A DNA stretch of 64,000 nt from positions 868,001 to 932,000 of the forward strand of contig NZ_CP009574.1 in the NCBI RefSeq assembly GCF_000764555.1, given 5' to 3'. Numbering within the stretch: position 1 is the stretch's first letter; each line of letters starts with the position of its first letter. This DNA comes from Candidatus Francisella endociliophora (GTDB lineage: Bacteria > Pseudomonadota > Gammaproteobacteria > Francisellales > Francisellaceae). This document shows positions 45,740 through 54,763 of this stretch, one piece after another. Both the position numbers and the translations under genes were made by a program. Below the pieces are notes generated by a model. That model was not told the origin of the DNA and searched no databases. It worked only from the letters and a program-made list of their open reading frames with translations.

Positions 45740-46759
45740 ATGAAAAAACTAAGATTTTTGTTACCTACCATAGCTTTAACGCTTTGCTATACATTAGCTA
45801 ACGCATCTGATGTAAATAGCAATTGGCAAGATGATTATTCAAATATTAAATATGTAACTGCATCAAGCATTGAGAACCTTAATGATAACACCTCTTCTAT
45901 ACAACCTACGGTTGATATTACAAATATCATTTATTTATATGAAAATGGTCCTTTAGGGAAATATGGTCCTATTGGGTCAGCAGGACCTCTTGGTAAAGAT
46001 GGACCCGTGCAAAAGCTAAAATCTTTTGATCCTAGCACATATCCTTATTTCACAGATTATTTTAAATCATTTTACGGTCCTCTCTCCGAAGATGGCCCGC
46101 TTGGATTCTTAGGCCCATACACTGAAAATAGCTACTATTACGGTGATCTTTTTGAACTAAATAATTTTGCTGTTCATGTCCGCGCACTAGGATTATGGGG
46201 AGTATTAGGAACTGTTGGACCTTTTGGACCGGTAGGTGCTCTTGGGCCTCTAGGTCCAATTGGAGCTCATGGCTACTCTAGAGATGAACAAGGCAACTAT
46301 ACTGACAAAGATGGACATATTGTAACAAAGATAGATGTACCTTTTGATAGTGATTCAAAAAGATCATTTGATCTATATGAACTTTATAAAGCAGAGTATG
46401 CTGCTAGTAAAAAAGATCTTGACACTTCTTTTGTAACTTTAGGTAATCTAAAAGAGAATTATAGTGATGACTATGTTATTAATAATGATGAAAAGCAAGT
46501 TGTTACTATTCTGGTCATTCCAGAACAATTGTTTAATTATTTTGATATACAATTATATAGTTCTAATGGGAATTTAATCGCTGAGTCAAATAGTCGTAAG
46601 TATATTAACTTTATACAGTTTTTAGCCCCTAAAGATACCAATTACACAATCAAAATAACTAGTCCTGATAAGTCAGATAAATATGCTCTCTATGTAACAG
46701 GAAGCACAAAATATCTGAATAAATATAATATTAGTGGCGATTATATTTTAGAAAAATAA
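45740..46759 (+). CDS. Secreted protein with collagen-like Gly-Pro repeats
   Basis: 339 residues. Signal peptide cleaved near ANA-SD (residue 22). Three short Gly-Pro blocks: residues 70-90 (GPLGKYGPIGSAGPLGKDGP), 113-126 (GPLSEDGPLGFLGP) and 152-178 (GTVGPFGPVGALGPLGPIGA). The period is GPxGxx rather than strict Gly-X-Y. The C-terminal third is beta-rich and resembles a pre-peptidase or Ig-like fold (KQVVTILVIPEQLFNYFDIQLYSSNGN). No family is recognised. It is exported; surface location is inferred. Confidence 0.72.
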   Translation: MKKLRFLLPTIALTLCYTLANASDVNSNWQDDYSNIKYVTASSIENLNDNTSSIQPTVDITNIIYLYENGPLGKYGPIGSAGPLGKDGPVQKLKSFDPSTYPYFTDYFKSFYGPLSEDGPLGFLGPYTENSYYYGDLFELNNFAVHVRALGLWGVLGTVGPFGPVGALGPLGPIGAHGYSRDEQGNYTDKDGHIVTKIDVPFDSDSKRSFDLYELYKAEYAASKKDLDTSFVTLGNLKENYSDDYVINNDEKQVVTILVIPEQLFNYFDIQLYSSNGNLIAESNSRKYINFIQFLAPKDTNYTIKITSPDKSDKYALYVTGSTKYLNKYNISGDYILEK

Positions 46760-46772
46760 AGATTTTTTGATT

Positions 46773-47885
46773 TTAGAAAGTAACAACTGTTCTAATATTA
46801 TTGTGCATTTCTTCAAAACCTTTATTAATATCTTCTATCTTAATATTTGATGTAATAAGATTATCAATGTCAATACGACCATCCATATACCAGTCAACTA
46901 TCATAGGTACATCTGTTCTACCTCTCATACCACCAAAAGCTGAACCTTTCCAGGTACGTCCTGTAACTAACTGAAACGGTCGAGTAGAAATCTCTTCACC
47001 AGCTCCAGCAACACCTATTATCACACTTTCACCCCAACCTTTATGCACACATTCTAAAGCTTGACGCATAACCTCAGTATTACCAATACACTCAAAACTA
47101 TAGTCCGCTCCACCACCTGTTAATCTAATAAGATGCTGAACTATATCCTCGTCAATTTCATTAGGGTTAACGAAATCTGTCATGCCATACTTTTCAGCTA
47201 ACTCTTTTTTATCATTATTAAGGTCAACTCCAACAATCTGTCCTGCCCCAACCAGCTTAGCTCCTTGGATCACATTTAGACCAATCCCACCAAGACCAAA
47301 TACGACTACACTTGAGCCTGCCTCAACATTTGCTGTCTTAACAACTGCACCGACTCCAGTTGTCACACCACAACCAATATAACAAACCTTATCCAAAGGT
47401 GCATCTTTACGAATTTTAGCAACCGCTATCTCCGGTAAAACAGTATAGTTTGAGAAAGTTGAGCAACCCATATAATGGAAAATATCTCTACCATCTTGTG
47501 TTGTAAACCTAGAACTACCATCTGGCATTAAACCCTTACCTTGAGTTTCTCTTATTGATTGACATAGGTTGGTTTTTGGATTTAGACAAAAATTACATTC
47601 TCTACATTCTGGTGTATAGAGAGCTATAACATGATCACCCTTTTTAACTGACTTTACATTTTTACCAACTTCTACAACCACACCTGCTCCCTCATGTCCT
47701 AATATAGCAGGAAAAAGTCCTTCTGGATCTCTGCCAGATAATGTAAAGGCATCTGTATGACAAATCCCCGTAGCTTTAATCTCAACTAAAACTTCATTAT
47801 CTTTAGGTAATGCAACGTTTACCATTTCTACTGAAAGTGGTGCTCCCGCTTTATAAGCAACAGCAGCTTTTGACTTTATAGACAT
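46773..47885 (-). CDS. frmA: S-(hydroxymethyl)glutathione dehydrogenase (class III ADH)
   Basis: 370 residues, zinc alcohol dehydrogenase for formaldehyde detoxification through glutathione. Catalytic zinc region [32 protein letters not shown], structural zinc cysteines [17 protein letters not shown] (about 97-113), Rossmann [21 protein letters not shown] (about 195-215). GGAG precedes the ATG. It is convergent with the Gly-Pro protein gene by 13 bp. No frmR-like regulator is adjacent. Confidence 0.92.
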   Translation of the reverse strand: MSIKSKAAVAYKAGAPLSVEMVNVALPKDNEVLVEIKATGICHTDAFTLSGRDPEGLFPAILGHEGAGVVVEVGKNVKSVKKGDHVIALYTPECRECNFCLNPKTNLCQSIRETQGKGLMPDGSSRFTTQDGRDIFHYMGCSTFSNYTVLPEIAVAKIRKDAPLDKVCYIGCGVTTGVGAVVKTANVEAGSSVVVFGLGGIGLNVIQGAKLVGAGQIVGVDLNNDKKELAEKYGMTDFVNPNEIDEDIVQHLIRLTGGGADYSFECIGNTEVMRQALECVHKGWGESVIIGVAGAGEEISTRPFQLVTGRTWKGSAFGGMRGRTDVPMIVDWYMDGRIDIDNLITSNIKIEDINKGFEEMHNNIRTVVTF

Positions 47886-47975
47886 TATTTCTCCGGATTA
47901 TTCAAAAATCTTTATAACTAGTATTTTAGATGATAGAGAAATAATAGGTAGACTTTTTAGGATAATATTTAAAAA

Positions 47976-48338
47976 TTAATCACGTTTATAAATATCTTCT
48001 AAACGAACAATGTCATCTTCACCAAGATAATCACCGACCTGTACTTCGATAATTTGAATATCACTATCTGTAAAATTCTCTAATCTATGCACAGATTCTT
48101 TAGGAATAAAAATATGTTCACCAACATTATATTCTTTTACATTTTCATCAACTGTTATAGTAGGTTTACCCGTTACAACTACCCAATGCTCAGCTCTTTT
48201 AAAATGCTTTTGTAGCGAAAGCTGACCTTTAGGTTTTACAGTGATTATTTTAGTTTGACTTTTATCTGTAAAATTAATTGTTTGATAAGTTCCCCAAGGA
48301 CGCTCATAAACTTTACCAACCTCATTTAAATTAGACAT
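47976..48338 (-). CDS. Small cupin, mannose-6-phosphate isomerase type II C-terminal like
   Basis: 120 residues. Matches the C-terminal cupin of ManC/AlgA: RPWGTYQTINFTDKSQTKIITVKPKGQLSLQKHFKRAEHWVVVTGKPTITVDEN (about 14-67), with QKHFKRAEHW and PKESVHRLENFTD as metal-binding cupin motifs. It stands without the nucleotidyltransferase domain, so phosphomannose isomerase activity is likely but unproven. GGAGTT precedes the ATG. Mannose precursors feed surface glycans. Confidence 0.82.
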   Translation of the reverse strand: MSNLNEVGKVYERPWGTYQTINFTDKSQTKIITVKPKGQLSLQKHFKRAEHWVVVTGKPTITVDENVKEYNVGEHIFIPKESVHRLENFTDSDIQIIEVQVGDYLGEDDIVRLEDIYKRD

Positions 48339-48429
48339 TTTAACTCCGATGTTTATAGTATTTTAAGCTAGGTAACATTATTAAATAAAAGCACTATTAA
48401 TTCAAGTTTTCTCCAAGTGTAAATTTTAA

Positions 48430-48457
48430 TTGACAAAGTAAAAAACAGGCATATAAT
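48430..48457 (+). promoter_or_regulatory. Consensus promoter for the amino-acid permease
   Basis: TTGACA (48,430-48,435), 16-bp spacer, TATAAT (48,452-48,457): both boxes perfect. Predicted start near 48,464, leaving a leader of about 186 nt before the permease ATG. Confidence 0.75.
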
Positions 48458-48463
48458 TCGCTC

Positions 48464-48649
48464 ACCTCATACATGAAGTACATGAGAATACAGAAATCAT
48501 ATCTAAGTATTTTTGTATGAGTTTAGTGCTATGAACTACCGATAGTAACTAGCTATCAGCAAAATTCAAAGTACTAAAAACTTAATAAACTAAAAAAATA
48601 ATAATCTGTATTTTCAGGTACTTTGTGTAACAATTTTGGAGGTAGTAGT
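48464..48649 (+). promoter_or_regulatory. Structured 5' leader of the permease, candidate attenuator or riboswitch
   Basis: Complementary segments seen: CTCATAC (48,466-48,472) with GTATGAG (48,515-48,521); hairpin GATAG (48,541-48,545) with CTATC (48,553-48,557); AATACAG (48,487-48,493) with CTGTATT (48,606-48,612); CAAAGTAC (48,567-48,574) with GTACTTTG (48,618-48,625). The last two cross each other, so they form a pseudoknot or exclude each other; the 3' arm is 13 bases from the GGAGG ribosome site. A 15-codon ORF (MKYMRIQKSYLSIFV, 48,473-48,520) sits in the leader. No known lysine, glycine or T-box consensus was recognised. Confidence 0.5.
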
Positions 48650-50044
48650 ATGGCGTTAGCTAAAACTCTAAAACCTCGCCATATAGAGCTAATTGCTCTT
48701 GGCGGTATCATTGGTTCTTGTTTCTTTTTAGGTACAGGATATGTTCTCTCAGAGGTTGGTCCAGCAGCTATTTTAGCTTATATATTAGCAGGTATTATAG
48801 TTTATGCAGTTACTTTGTGCTTAGCAGAGCTAACAGCTAACTCCCCAAACTCTGGATCTTTTATTTACTATACTGCTAAATATGTATCCCCATCTATAGC
48901 TTGTGGCATGGGATGGTCATACTGGCTTAACTGGATAATCTATATCCCATCGGAATGTATTGCTGGTGGGATAATTATGCATACATTTCTACCATCAGTT
49001 CCTACTTTTATGTGGGCAACATTGTTTGGTTTATTTATAACAGTTATCAACCTAACAAAGGTTAAAATTTTTGGTGAGATTGAGTTTTGGCTGTCATTAA
49101 TAAAAATCATTGCTCTTGCTCTATTTAGTGTCGTGGCAATATTGATATTTTTTAATGTTATACAAAATGATACTAATACTGCTATAGGCACTACTTATAT
49201 AGTTGGAGAAGAAGGTTTTTTCCCTAAAGGAAAACTTATCTTAATAACAACTATGGTAATGCTATTAGTGAACTTCCAAGGCTCAGAAATTATAGGTCTA
49301 GCGGCGGGTGAATCAAATAATGCTGAAAAACAGATGCCAAGAATAGCAAAACATGTTGCTATAAGAATAGTTGGCTTATATGTAATACCTGTTTTTCTAT
49401 TAGCACTAATTTTTCCTTGGCAGAAAATGGATTTAACAGACTCAGTCTTTGCTGCTGCTCTGCAACACTATCACTTAGATAAATTTGCTGCTGTATTTGC
49501 CTTTGTAGTTTTAATAGCTGCTTTTTCTTGTGCAAATAGTGGCTTCTATGCGGCTGTTCGTTCATTATATGGTTTATCTAAATCAAGAATGGCTCCAAGC
49601 ATATTTAGAAAGCTAAACTCAGCTTCTATTCCTCATTATTCTGTTTATGTAAGTATTGCAGCAATATGGGTATTTTTAATACTCTCTTTTAAATTATCAG
49701 CATCAGCTGCTTTTACTAACTTGTTAGCAATGTCTGGATTTACAGCTACAATTTGCTGGATCTGTATCTGCTGGTCGCAATATAACTTTAGAAAACAGCT
49801 TATAAGAAAAAAAGCTACTGATAAAATGCTATTTAAAGCTCCTCTATTTCCATATATTTCATTATTTGGGATATGGATACAAGTTTTATGCTTAATCTTA
49901 ACATTATTTAATGATGAATTAAGAGGTGCATTTTACTTTGGCGTACCTGCAATGCTCATTCCTTGCTGCGTATACTTTTATCTATCAAAAAAGAAAACTA
50001 CTAAATTAATAAGACCTACTACTTTCTTAAAAAAGGCATTTTAG
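48650..50044 (+). CDS. APC-family amino-acid permease
   Basis: 464 residues from the ATG at 48,650, which has GGAGG seven bases upstream; a GTG frame to 48,623 adds nine residues that overlap the leader hairpin and is rejected. About twelve membrane helices; the first helix has LGGIIGSCFFLGTGYVLSEVGPAAI, the amino-acid permease (AAT) signature, with MGWSYWLNWIIYIPSE and NFQGSEIIGLAAGESNNAEKQMPRI following. The substrate is a cationic or neutral amino acid by family; specificity is not clear. Confidence 0.85.
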   Translation: MALAKTLKPRHIELIALGGIIGSCFFLGTGYVLSEVGPAAILAYILAGIIVYAVTLCLAELTANSPNSGSFIYYTAKYVSPSIACGMGWSYWLNWIIYIPSECIAGGIIMHTFLPSVPTFMWATLFGLFITVINLTKVKIFGEIEFWLSLIKIIALALFSVVAILIFFNVIQNDTNTAIGTTYIVGEEGFFPKGKLILITTMVMLLVNFQGSEIIGLAAGESNNAEKQMPRIAKHVAIRIVGLYVIPVFLLALIFPWQKMDLTDSVFAAALQHYHLDKFAAVFAFVVLIAAFSCANSGFYAAVRSLYGLSKSRMAPSIFRKLNSASIPHYSVYVSIAAIWVFLILSFKLSASAAFTNLLAMSGFTATICWICICWSQYNFRKQLIRKKATDKMLFKAPLFPYISLFGIWIQVLCLILTLFNDELRGAFYFGVPAMLIPCCVYFYLSKKKTTKLIRPTTFLKKAF

Positions 50045-50064
50045 ATTACTTGTCATAAGAGTAG

Positions 50065-50619
50065 CTAATCGCCTATAGTTCCACACCACATTCTATCACC
50101 GCCCCCTCCTAGAGGCTTAGGATTATCAGAATAGTTGTCAGAACCTTCGTGAATCATCAAACTATGTCCAACCAACTCCTCTAGAGAATCTAACTTCGGC
50201 GCAACAACGGGTTTTGTAGATGTTCCATCAGCATCAATAACTAATACAGGTAAATCTCCTTTATGGCCATTGTCATTGTATGGTCCAAGATGTTTGTCAT
50301 TATGTTGAGGATCCCAATGTCCCCCTGCTGCTTGACCATTGTTATCACAACTTGGATTAATATGGATATGCATGCCATGAGTGTTTGGCCCAGGCAAGTT
50401 GTATAGATGCGGTGTTATTAACATACCATCCTCTTTACCATCATGGATATATGGTGATATTGTAATCGTTCCGACTTCTTTATGAGTTTTAACGTCCTTT
50501 AGATGTACAATTAACTCACCATCATGACCACGATCATACGGTTTTTTCTCAAATAAAGAACACCCTGACATAAGCACCATGAATGTACTAATACCTAACA
50601 CTTTACAAAAACTATTCAT
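50065..50619 (-). CDS. sodC: Cu/Zn superoxide dismutase, lipoprotein type
   Basis: 184 residues. Signal peptide and lipobox FMVLMSGC, mature CSLFEKK. Copper and zinc ligands visible: HGMHIHINPSC (about 82-92), GGHWDPQHNDKHLG (99-112), HKGDLPVLVIDADG with zinc Asp, and SLMIHEGSDNYSDNPKPLGGGGDRMWCG at the end, with the disulfide Cys pair. It converts periplasmic superoxide to peroxide, which the neighbouring catalase and MsrB then deal with. It is divergent from katA across 254 bp. Confidence 0.95.
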   Translation of the reverse strand: MNSFCKVLGISTFMVLMSGCSLFEKKPYDRGHDGELIVHLKDVKTHKEVGTITISPYIHDGKEDGMLITPHLYNLPGPNTHGMHIHINPSCDNNGQAAGGHWDPQHNDKHLGPYNDNGHKGDLPVLVIDADGTSTKPVVAPKLDSLEELVGHSLMIHEGSDNYSDNPKPLGGGGDRMWCGTIGD

Positions 50620-50720
50620 TCCTATACCTCTAGTTAATATGTGTCTGACACACTACCATCATACAAATATTTATATGTATAATCCATGTTTTCAAGAGCA
50701 ATTAATTTTTATAGCCACCT

Positions 50721-50750
50721 TTGAACTGGTTTTATAAACCATCTCATAAT
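50721..50750 (+). promoter_or_regulatory. katA candidate promoter with palindrome in the spacer
   Basis: TTGAAC (50,721-50,726), 18-bp spacer, CATAAT (50,745-50,750). The spacer starts with a perfect inverted repeat TGGTTT TAT AAACCA (50,727-50,741). A palindrome between the boxes is how MerR-type or repressor operators are placed. Motif-based only. Confidence 0.4.
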
Positions 50751-50873
50751 AAAAATATATTGTTTACATAAATAAGATATATCATGCTTATATTTATTTT
50801 CTAAAAACATCTCTATACAATGAAATTCATGAAGGATAATTTATTAAATCATATATAAGTAAAGGTGATTAAT

Positions 50874-52325
50874 ATGAGCAAAAAATCAACTATGACAACT
50901 ACTGCAGGTTGTCCCGTAGCAAATAATCAAAACTCACTAACTGCTGGTGAGCGTGGTCCAGTTTTATTACAAGACTATCAACTTATTGAGAAGTTAGCGC
51001 ATCAAAATCGTGAACGTATCCCCGAACGTGTGGTACATGCTAAAGGTTGGGGAGCTTATGGAACATTTAAAGTTACCAATCCAGAAATAGCTAAATATAG
51101 TAGAGCAAAGTTTCTTGAGAATGGTAAAGAAACACAAGTTTTACTGCGCTTTTCTACAGTTGCTGGAGAACTTGGGGCTGCTGATAATGAGCGTGATGTT
51201 CGTGGCTTTGCACTAAAATTCTATACTGAAGAAGGCAATTGGGATTTAGTTGGTAATAACACACCTGTTTTCTTTATAAGAGATCCGCGTAAATTCCCAG
51301 ATTTTATCCATACACAAAAACGCCATCCCAAAACAAATCTACGCAGTGCTACTGCAATGTGGGATTTTTGGTCGCAATCTCCTGAGAGTTTACATCAAGT
51401 TACGATACTATTTTCTGATAGAGGCTGTCCAAAAACTCCTATGCATATGAATGGCTACTCATCCCACACTCTAAGTTTGATAAGCTCAGACGATAAGCGT
51501 TATTGGGTGAAGTGGCATTTTAAAACTCAACAAGGTCATGAGCACTACACTAATGCAGAAGCTGCGGAAGTTATTGGTAAAACACGTGAAGGACATCAAG
51601 AATCATTATTTGGCGCTATTGAAAGAGGCGAGTTCCCTAAATGGAATGTGCAGGTTCAAATAATGGCTGAAGAAGAAGCTGAAAAAGCTAAGTTCAACCC
51701 ATTTGATTTAACAAAAGTTTGGCCACATGGCGATTACCCTATAATGGATGTGGGAGTTTTAGAGTTAAACTGTAACCCAGATAATTATTTTGCTGAGATT
51801 GAGCAAGCTGCATTTAGCCCATCAAATATCGTACCTGGCATTGGGTTTTCTCCAGACAAAGTCTTGCAAGCACGTATATTTTCTTATGCTGATGCTCATC
51901 GTTATCGTTTGGGCACTCATTATGAAGCATTACCTGTAAATGCACCTAAATGTCCAGTACATCATTATCATAAAGATGGATCTATGAGATTTTTTGATAA
52001 TTTTGCTAAAAATCCAGATGCATATTATGAGCCAAATAGTTTCAACGGCCCTGCTGAGGATGCAAGTTATAAAGAGCCACCATTAAAAATTAATGGTGAT
52101 GCAGATTACTACGATCACAGGGTTGGTAATGATGACTATGCTCAGCCAAGAGAGCTTTATAAGTTATTTGATGAAGGTCAAAAACAGCGTCTTTATAGCA
52201 ATATTGCTGAAGCCATGGATGGTGTGCCTGATTTTATCATAGAAAGACAGTTGGAGCACTTTGCTAAGATAGATTCTAGTTATGCAGAAGGAGTTAAAAA
52301 AGCTTTAGCTGAACTAAACTCTTAA
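50874..52325 (+). CDS. katA: Monofunctional heme catalase
   Basis: 483 residues from the ATG at 50,874 (AAGG eight bases upstream; an in-frame GTG at 50,865 is part of that ribosome site). Distal His in [13 protein letters not shown], Asn in [13 protein letters not shown], and proximal Tyr in [18 protein letters not shown]; small-subunit clade, close to KatA of many proteobacteria. F. tularensis uses KatG, an unrelated catalase-peroxidase, so this gene may be an acquisition or a loss elsewhere. It is followed after 9 bp by msrB. Confidence 0.95.
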   Translation: MSKKSTMTTTAGCPVANNQNSLTAGERGPVLLQDYQLIEKLAHQNRERIPERVVHAKGWGAYGTFKVTNPEIAKYSRAKFLENGKETQVLLRFSTVAGELGAADNERDVRGFALKFYTEEGNWDLVGNNTPVFFIRDPRKFPDFIHTQKRHPKTNLRSATAMWDFWSQSPESLHQVTILFSDRGCPKTPMHMNGYSSHTLSLISSDDKRYWVKWHFKTQQGHEHYTNAEAAEVIGKTREGHQESLFGAIERGEFPKWNVQVQIMAEEEAEKAKFNPFDLTKVWPHGDYPIMDVGVLELNCNPDNYFAEIEQAAFSPSNIVPGIGFSPDKVLQARIFSYADAHRYRLGTHYEALPVNAPKCPVHHYHKDGSMRFFDNFAKNPDAYYEPNSFNGPAEDASYKEPPLKINGDADYYDHRVGNDDYAQPRELYKLFDEGQKQRLYSNIAEAMDGVPDFIIERQLEHFAKIDSSYAEGVKKALAELNS

Positions 52326-52334
52326 GGAATATTT

Positions 52335-52850
52335 ATGAAAAGACTATTTCTATGTATATTTTTAATAATTCCTACGTTAGCATACTGTGCTACTGCTTCT
52401 TGGCAGGATTTCAATAAACAAGAAGCTTTAACAAAGCTAACTAAGCAAGAATACTACGTAACTCAAAAAGGTGGTACAGAAAGAGCTTTTCACAACAAAT
52501 ACTGGGATAATCATAAGCAAGGAATATATGTAGATATTGTCTCTGGAGAACCACTCTTTAGCTCTACTGACAAATATAAATCTGGTACAGGTTGGCCAAG
52601 TTTTACAAAGCCCATTGATAAAAAATTTATCAAAATAAAAAAAGATAATAGCTGGTTTATGAGTCGTACAGAAGTTCTATCAAAATATGGAAACTCTCAT
52701 CTAGGACATGTGTTTAACGATGGTCCAGCACCTACGGGTAAAAGATATTGTATGAACTCAGCAGCACTTAAATTTATTCCTAAAGAAGATATGAAAAAAC
52801 AAGGCTACGGAGTATATTTGCACCTTTTCTCTAATAAAGATTCGAAGTAA
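52335..52850 (+). CDS. msrB: Exported methionine-R-sulfoxide reductase B
   Basis: 171 residues with a signal peptide ([18 protein letters not shown], cleavage near 19-22), so a periplasmic Msr[39 protein letters not shown] with the catalytic Cys. The zinc-binding CxxC pairs of most MsrB are missing: here the segment is [12 protein letters not shown]. It repairs oxidised methionine, next to sodC and katA. AAGGA precedes the ATG; it starts 9 bp after katA and is likely co-transcribed. Confidence 0.92.
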   Translation: MKRLFLCIFLIIPTLAYCATASWQDFNKQEALTKLTKQEYYVTQKGGTERAFHNKYWDNHKQGIYVDIVSGEPLFSSTDKYKSGTGWPSFTKPIDKKFIKIKKDNSWFMSRTEVLSKYGNSHLGHVFNDGPAPTGKRYCMNSAALKFIPKEDMKKQGYGVYLHLFSNKDSK

Positions 52851-52908
52851 TACTTAAAACTATTGTCCTAATTTTAATAAATGATATGATCTACTTAAGT
52901 TTTATCAT

Positions 52909-53535
52909 GTGGAGTTGATTATCAGTAAGGAATTCTTAGGACAGATTGTTCTTAATGCTTCTTTCTTGATATATTGTATTCAATTTGTGCCACAGATAAT
53001 ACATAACTTCAGAAATAAGCAAAACCTCTCGAACATTAGTCTTTTAACACAATTTGGTATATTTATTACATTACTATGCGATATTGTCGAAACTATTGGC
53101 TTTGGATATGATTGGCAATATGCTGCAGTTGCTATGATCTATCTAATCGGGGTATGTACACAACAGCTTCAAATATCTTTTTATCACAAGAAGATGCCTG
53201 AAGTTATAAATTTGAGTTTTATTGCTTTATTTGCCCTAGCTATGCTTGCAATGGGATCAAACAATACCAAATTATATAACATCATTAGTCATATAGGTTT
53301 TGCTACAAATATTTTATATTGGTTCCCTCAAATTTATAAAAACTACAAACAAAAACGTGCTGATGGATTTAGCTTAATATTTATATTAATTGCTTTTATA
53401 GGAACTATTTTATATTTACTAAGTGCAATACTACTCTCTTGGGATCTAGTATTTATATTAAATGCTATAATTATGTTCCCTATCATATCATTATTACTGC
53501 TACAGAAGTTTCAGTACAAAGAAATTAAATTCTAA
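52909..53535 (+). CDS. PQ-loop membrane protein, paralog 1
   Basis: About 200 residues, six or seven membrane helices in two PQ-loop halves: YCIQFVPQIIHNFRNK and LYWFPQIYKNYKQKRADGFSL. This is the SWEET/MtN3-type seven-helix layout. There is no ATG in frame; a GTG at 52,909 or a TTG at 52,915 are candidates, and neither has a well-placed ribosome site (the GGAG at 52,911-52,914 overlaps both), so the start is uncertain. About 60 % identical by eye in the first half to the protein at 54,152. It flanks a YkoF-family gene and may carry thiamin or its precursor (inferred). Confidence 0.8.
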   Translation: MELIISKEFLGQIVLNASFLIYCIQFVPQIIHNFRNKQNLSNISLLTQFGIFITLLCDIVETIGFGYDWQYAAVAMIYLIGVCTQQLQISFYHKKMPEVINLSFIALFALAMLAMGSNNTKLYNIISHIGFATNILYWFPQIYKNYKQKRADGFSLIFILIAFIGTILYLLSAILLSWDLVFILNAIIMFPIISLLLLQKFQYKEIKF

Positions 53536-53595
53536 CATTTCATTTGTTACTAACTTTATTTAAACTATGCCTATCATAATAAACTTCTCATACAT

Positions 53596-54150
53596 ATGTT
53601 TATTGGTTGTCAATTTTCAATATATCCAATGACGGATAATTATACAGATGTAATTATCAATGCTTTAAAAGAAATTAAACCATATCAAGTTAAAACATCT
53701 ACTGATGATGTTAGCACAACCGTGATAGGTAACATTGATAATGTTTTTAATTATATTTCAAATGTATACACTAAATGCTTAGAAGTATTTGATGGGCATA
53801 TTGCTATGAGCACTATATTTTCAATTGGTTGCCCAGGCGAGGAAGATGATAAACTTTGCCACCCAAGCCAAGAATGCCAAGAAATCAATATAAAGACTAA
53901 GTTTGATACAGCTGCTCAATTTGCTATTATGCCACTAAAAAACACAGAATATATGGATAAAATATATAAGATAATCAATAAACTAAAATCTAGTAACCTA
54001 AACTACAAACATAAACATTTCTGCTCTTATCTTAGAGGTGATTTTATCGAGGTAATAAAATTTATAAAAGAATCATTCTATAGTGTTGCTGAAGATACAA
54101 ATCATGTTGTTATGACAGCTAATTTTTCAAATAGGAGTCCTAGTCACTAA
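53596..54150 (+). CDS. YkoF-family thiamin/HMP-binding protein
   Basis: 184 residues. The first domain has FSIYPMTDNYTDVIINAL, ISNV, and TFSIGCPG (as recalled, B. subtilis YkoF has FSLYPMTDDF and FSIGCPGD). The second domain begins QFAIMPLKNTEYMDKIYKIINKLKSSN and ends NHVVMTANFSNRSPS. The two tandem ACT-like domains are therefore complete. YkoF binds thiamin and its pyrimidine precursor HMP and belongs to a YkoEDC ABC uptake system in Bacillus; no ABC genes are here. It has no signal peptide and sits between two PQ-loop genes with a 1-bp gap to the second. Confidence 0.88.
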   Translation: MFIGCQFSIYPMTDNYTDVIINALKEIKPYQVKTSTDDVSTTVIGNIDNVFNYISNVYTKCLEVFDGHIAMSTIFSIGCPGEEDDKLCHPSQECQEINIKTKFDTAAQFAIMPLKNTEYMDKIYKIINKLKSSNLNYKHKHFCSYLRGDFIEVIKFIKESFYSVAEDTNHVVMTANFSNRSPSH

Positions 54151-54151
54151 C

Positions 54152-54763
54152 ATGCAAACACTAGGTAAAATAACTTTAAATATCTCATTCCTTATTTATT
54201 TGATACAGTTCGTACCTCAGATAATACATAATTTTAGAGAAAAACATGCTTTAAACAATATTAGTCTACTTACTCAGTTTGGAATGTTAATAGTAGTTCT
54301 ATGCAATTTAATCCAAGCTATTGGTTTTAATTTAAATTGGCAATATTTAACTATAGTTGTCGTTTATCTTATAGGTATAACTATCCAACAGATACAGATT
54401 TCTTTTAACAATAAACACCAATCAAAGAACCTTAATATTATCTTTGTAATGCTTTTCTTTATTACTATATTAGCTATAAGCTCAAAATCATATTTTATTT
54501 TTGAGGCTGCTGGAACTATAAGTCTAATAGTCCACTTTTTATATTGGTTACCTCAAATATATAAAAATTATAAACAGCAGATATTTGTAGGATATGGTGA
54601 TTTGTTTATAATATTTGCATGGCTTGGAGTTATATGCGACTTGTGTAGTAGCTTTCTTCTAAACTGGCCTATTATTGTAAAAACAAATATCATAGCAATG
54701 TTTGTAATCATATCAATACTTGCTCTTCAAAAATTATACTACCATAAGAATAGTAGAAGATAG
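54152..54763 (+). CDS. PQ-loop membrane protein, paralog 2
   Basis: 203 residues, paralog of the gene at 52,909 (IVLNASFLIYCIQFVPQIIHNF versus ITLNISFLIYLIQFVPQIIHNF). Two PQ-loop motifs: IQFVPQIIHNFREK and YWLPQIYKNYKQQ. Seven membrane helices predicted. It starts with ATG two bases after the YkoF stop codon, so translation is coupled. The pair may form the two halves of one transporter, served by YkoF. Confidence 0.85.
   Translation: MQTLGKITLNISFLIYLIQFVPQIIHNFREKHALNNISLLTQFGMLIVVLCNLIQAIGFNLNWQYLTIVVVYLIGITIQQIQISFNNKHQSKNLNIIFVMLFFITILAISSKSYFIFEAAGTISLIVHFLYWLPQIYKNYKQQIFVGYGDLFIIFAWLGVICDLCSSFLLNWPIIVKTNIIAMFVIISILALQKLYYHKNSRR

Noticed and set aside
48464-48649. Lysine riboswitch or T-box in the permease leader
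   Set aside because: Neither the L-box conserved blocks nor a T-box sequence with specifier could be recognised; recorded as an unknown structured leader instead.
52851-52908. TPP riboswitch upstream of the PQ-loop/YkoF trio
   Set aside because: Only about 60 bp lie between msrB and the first gene, too short, and no CUGAGA-type core is present.
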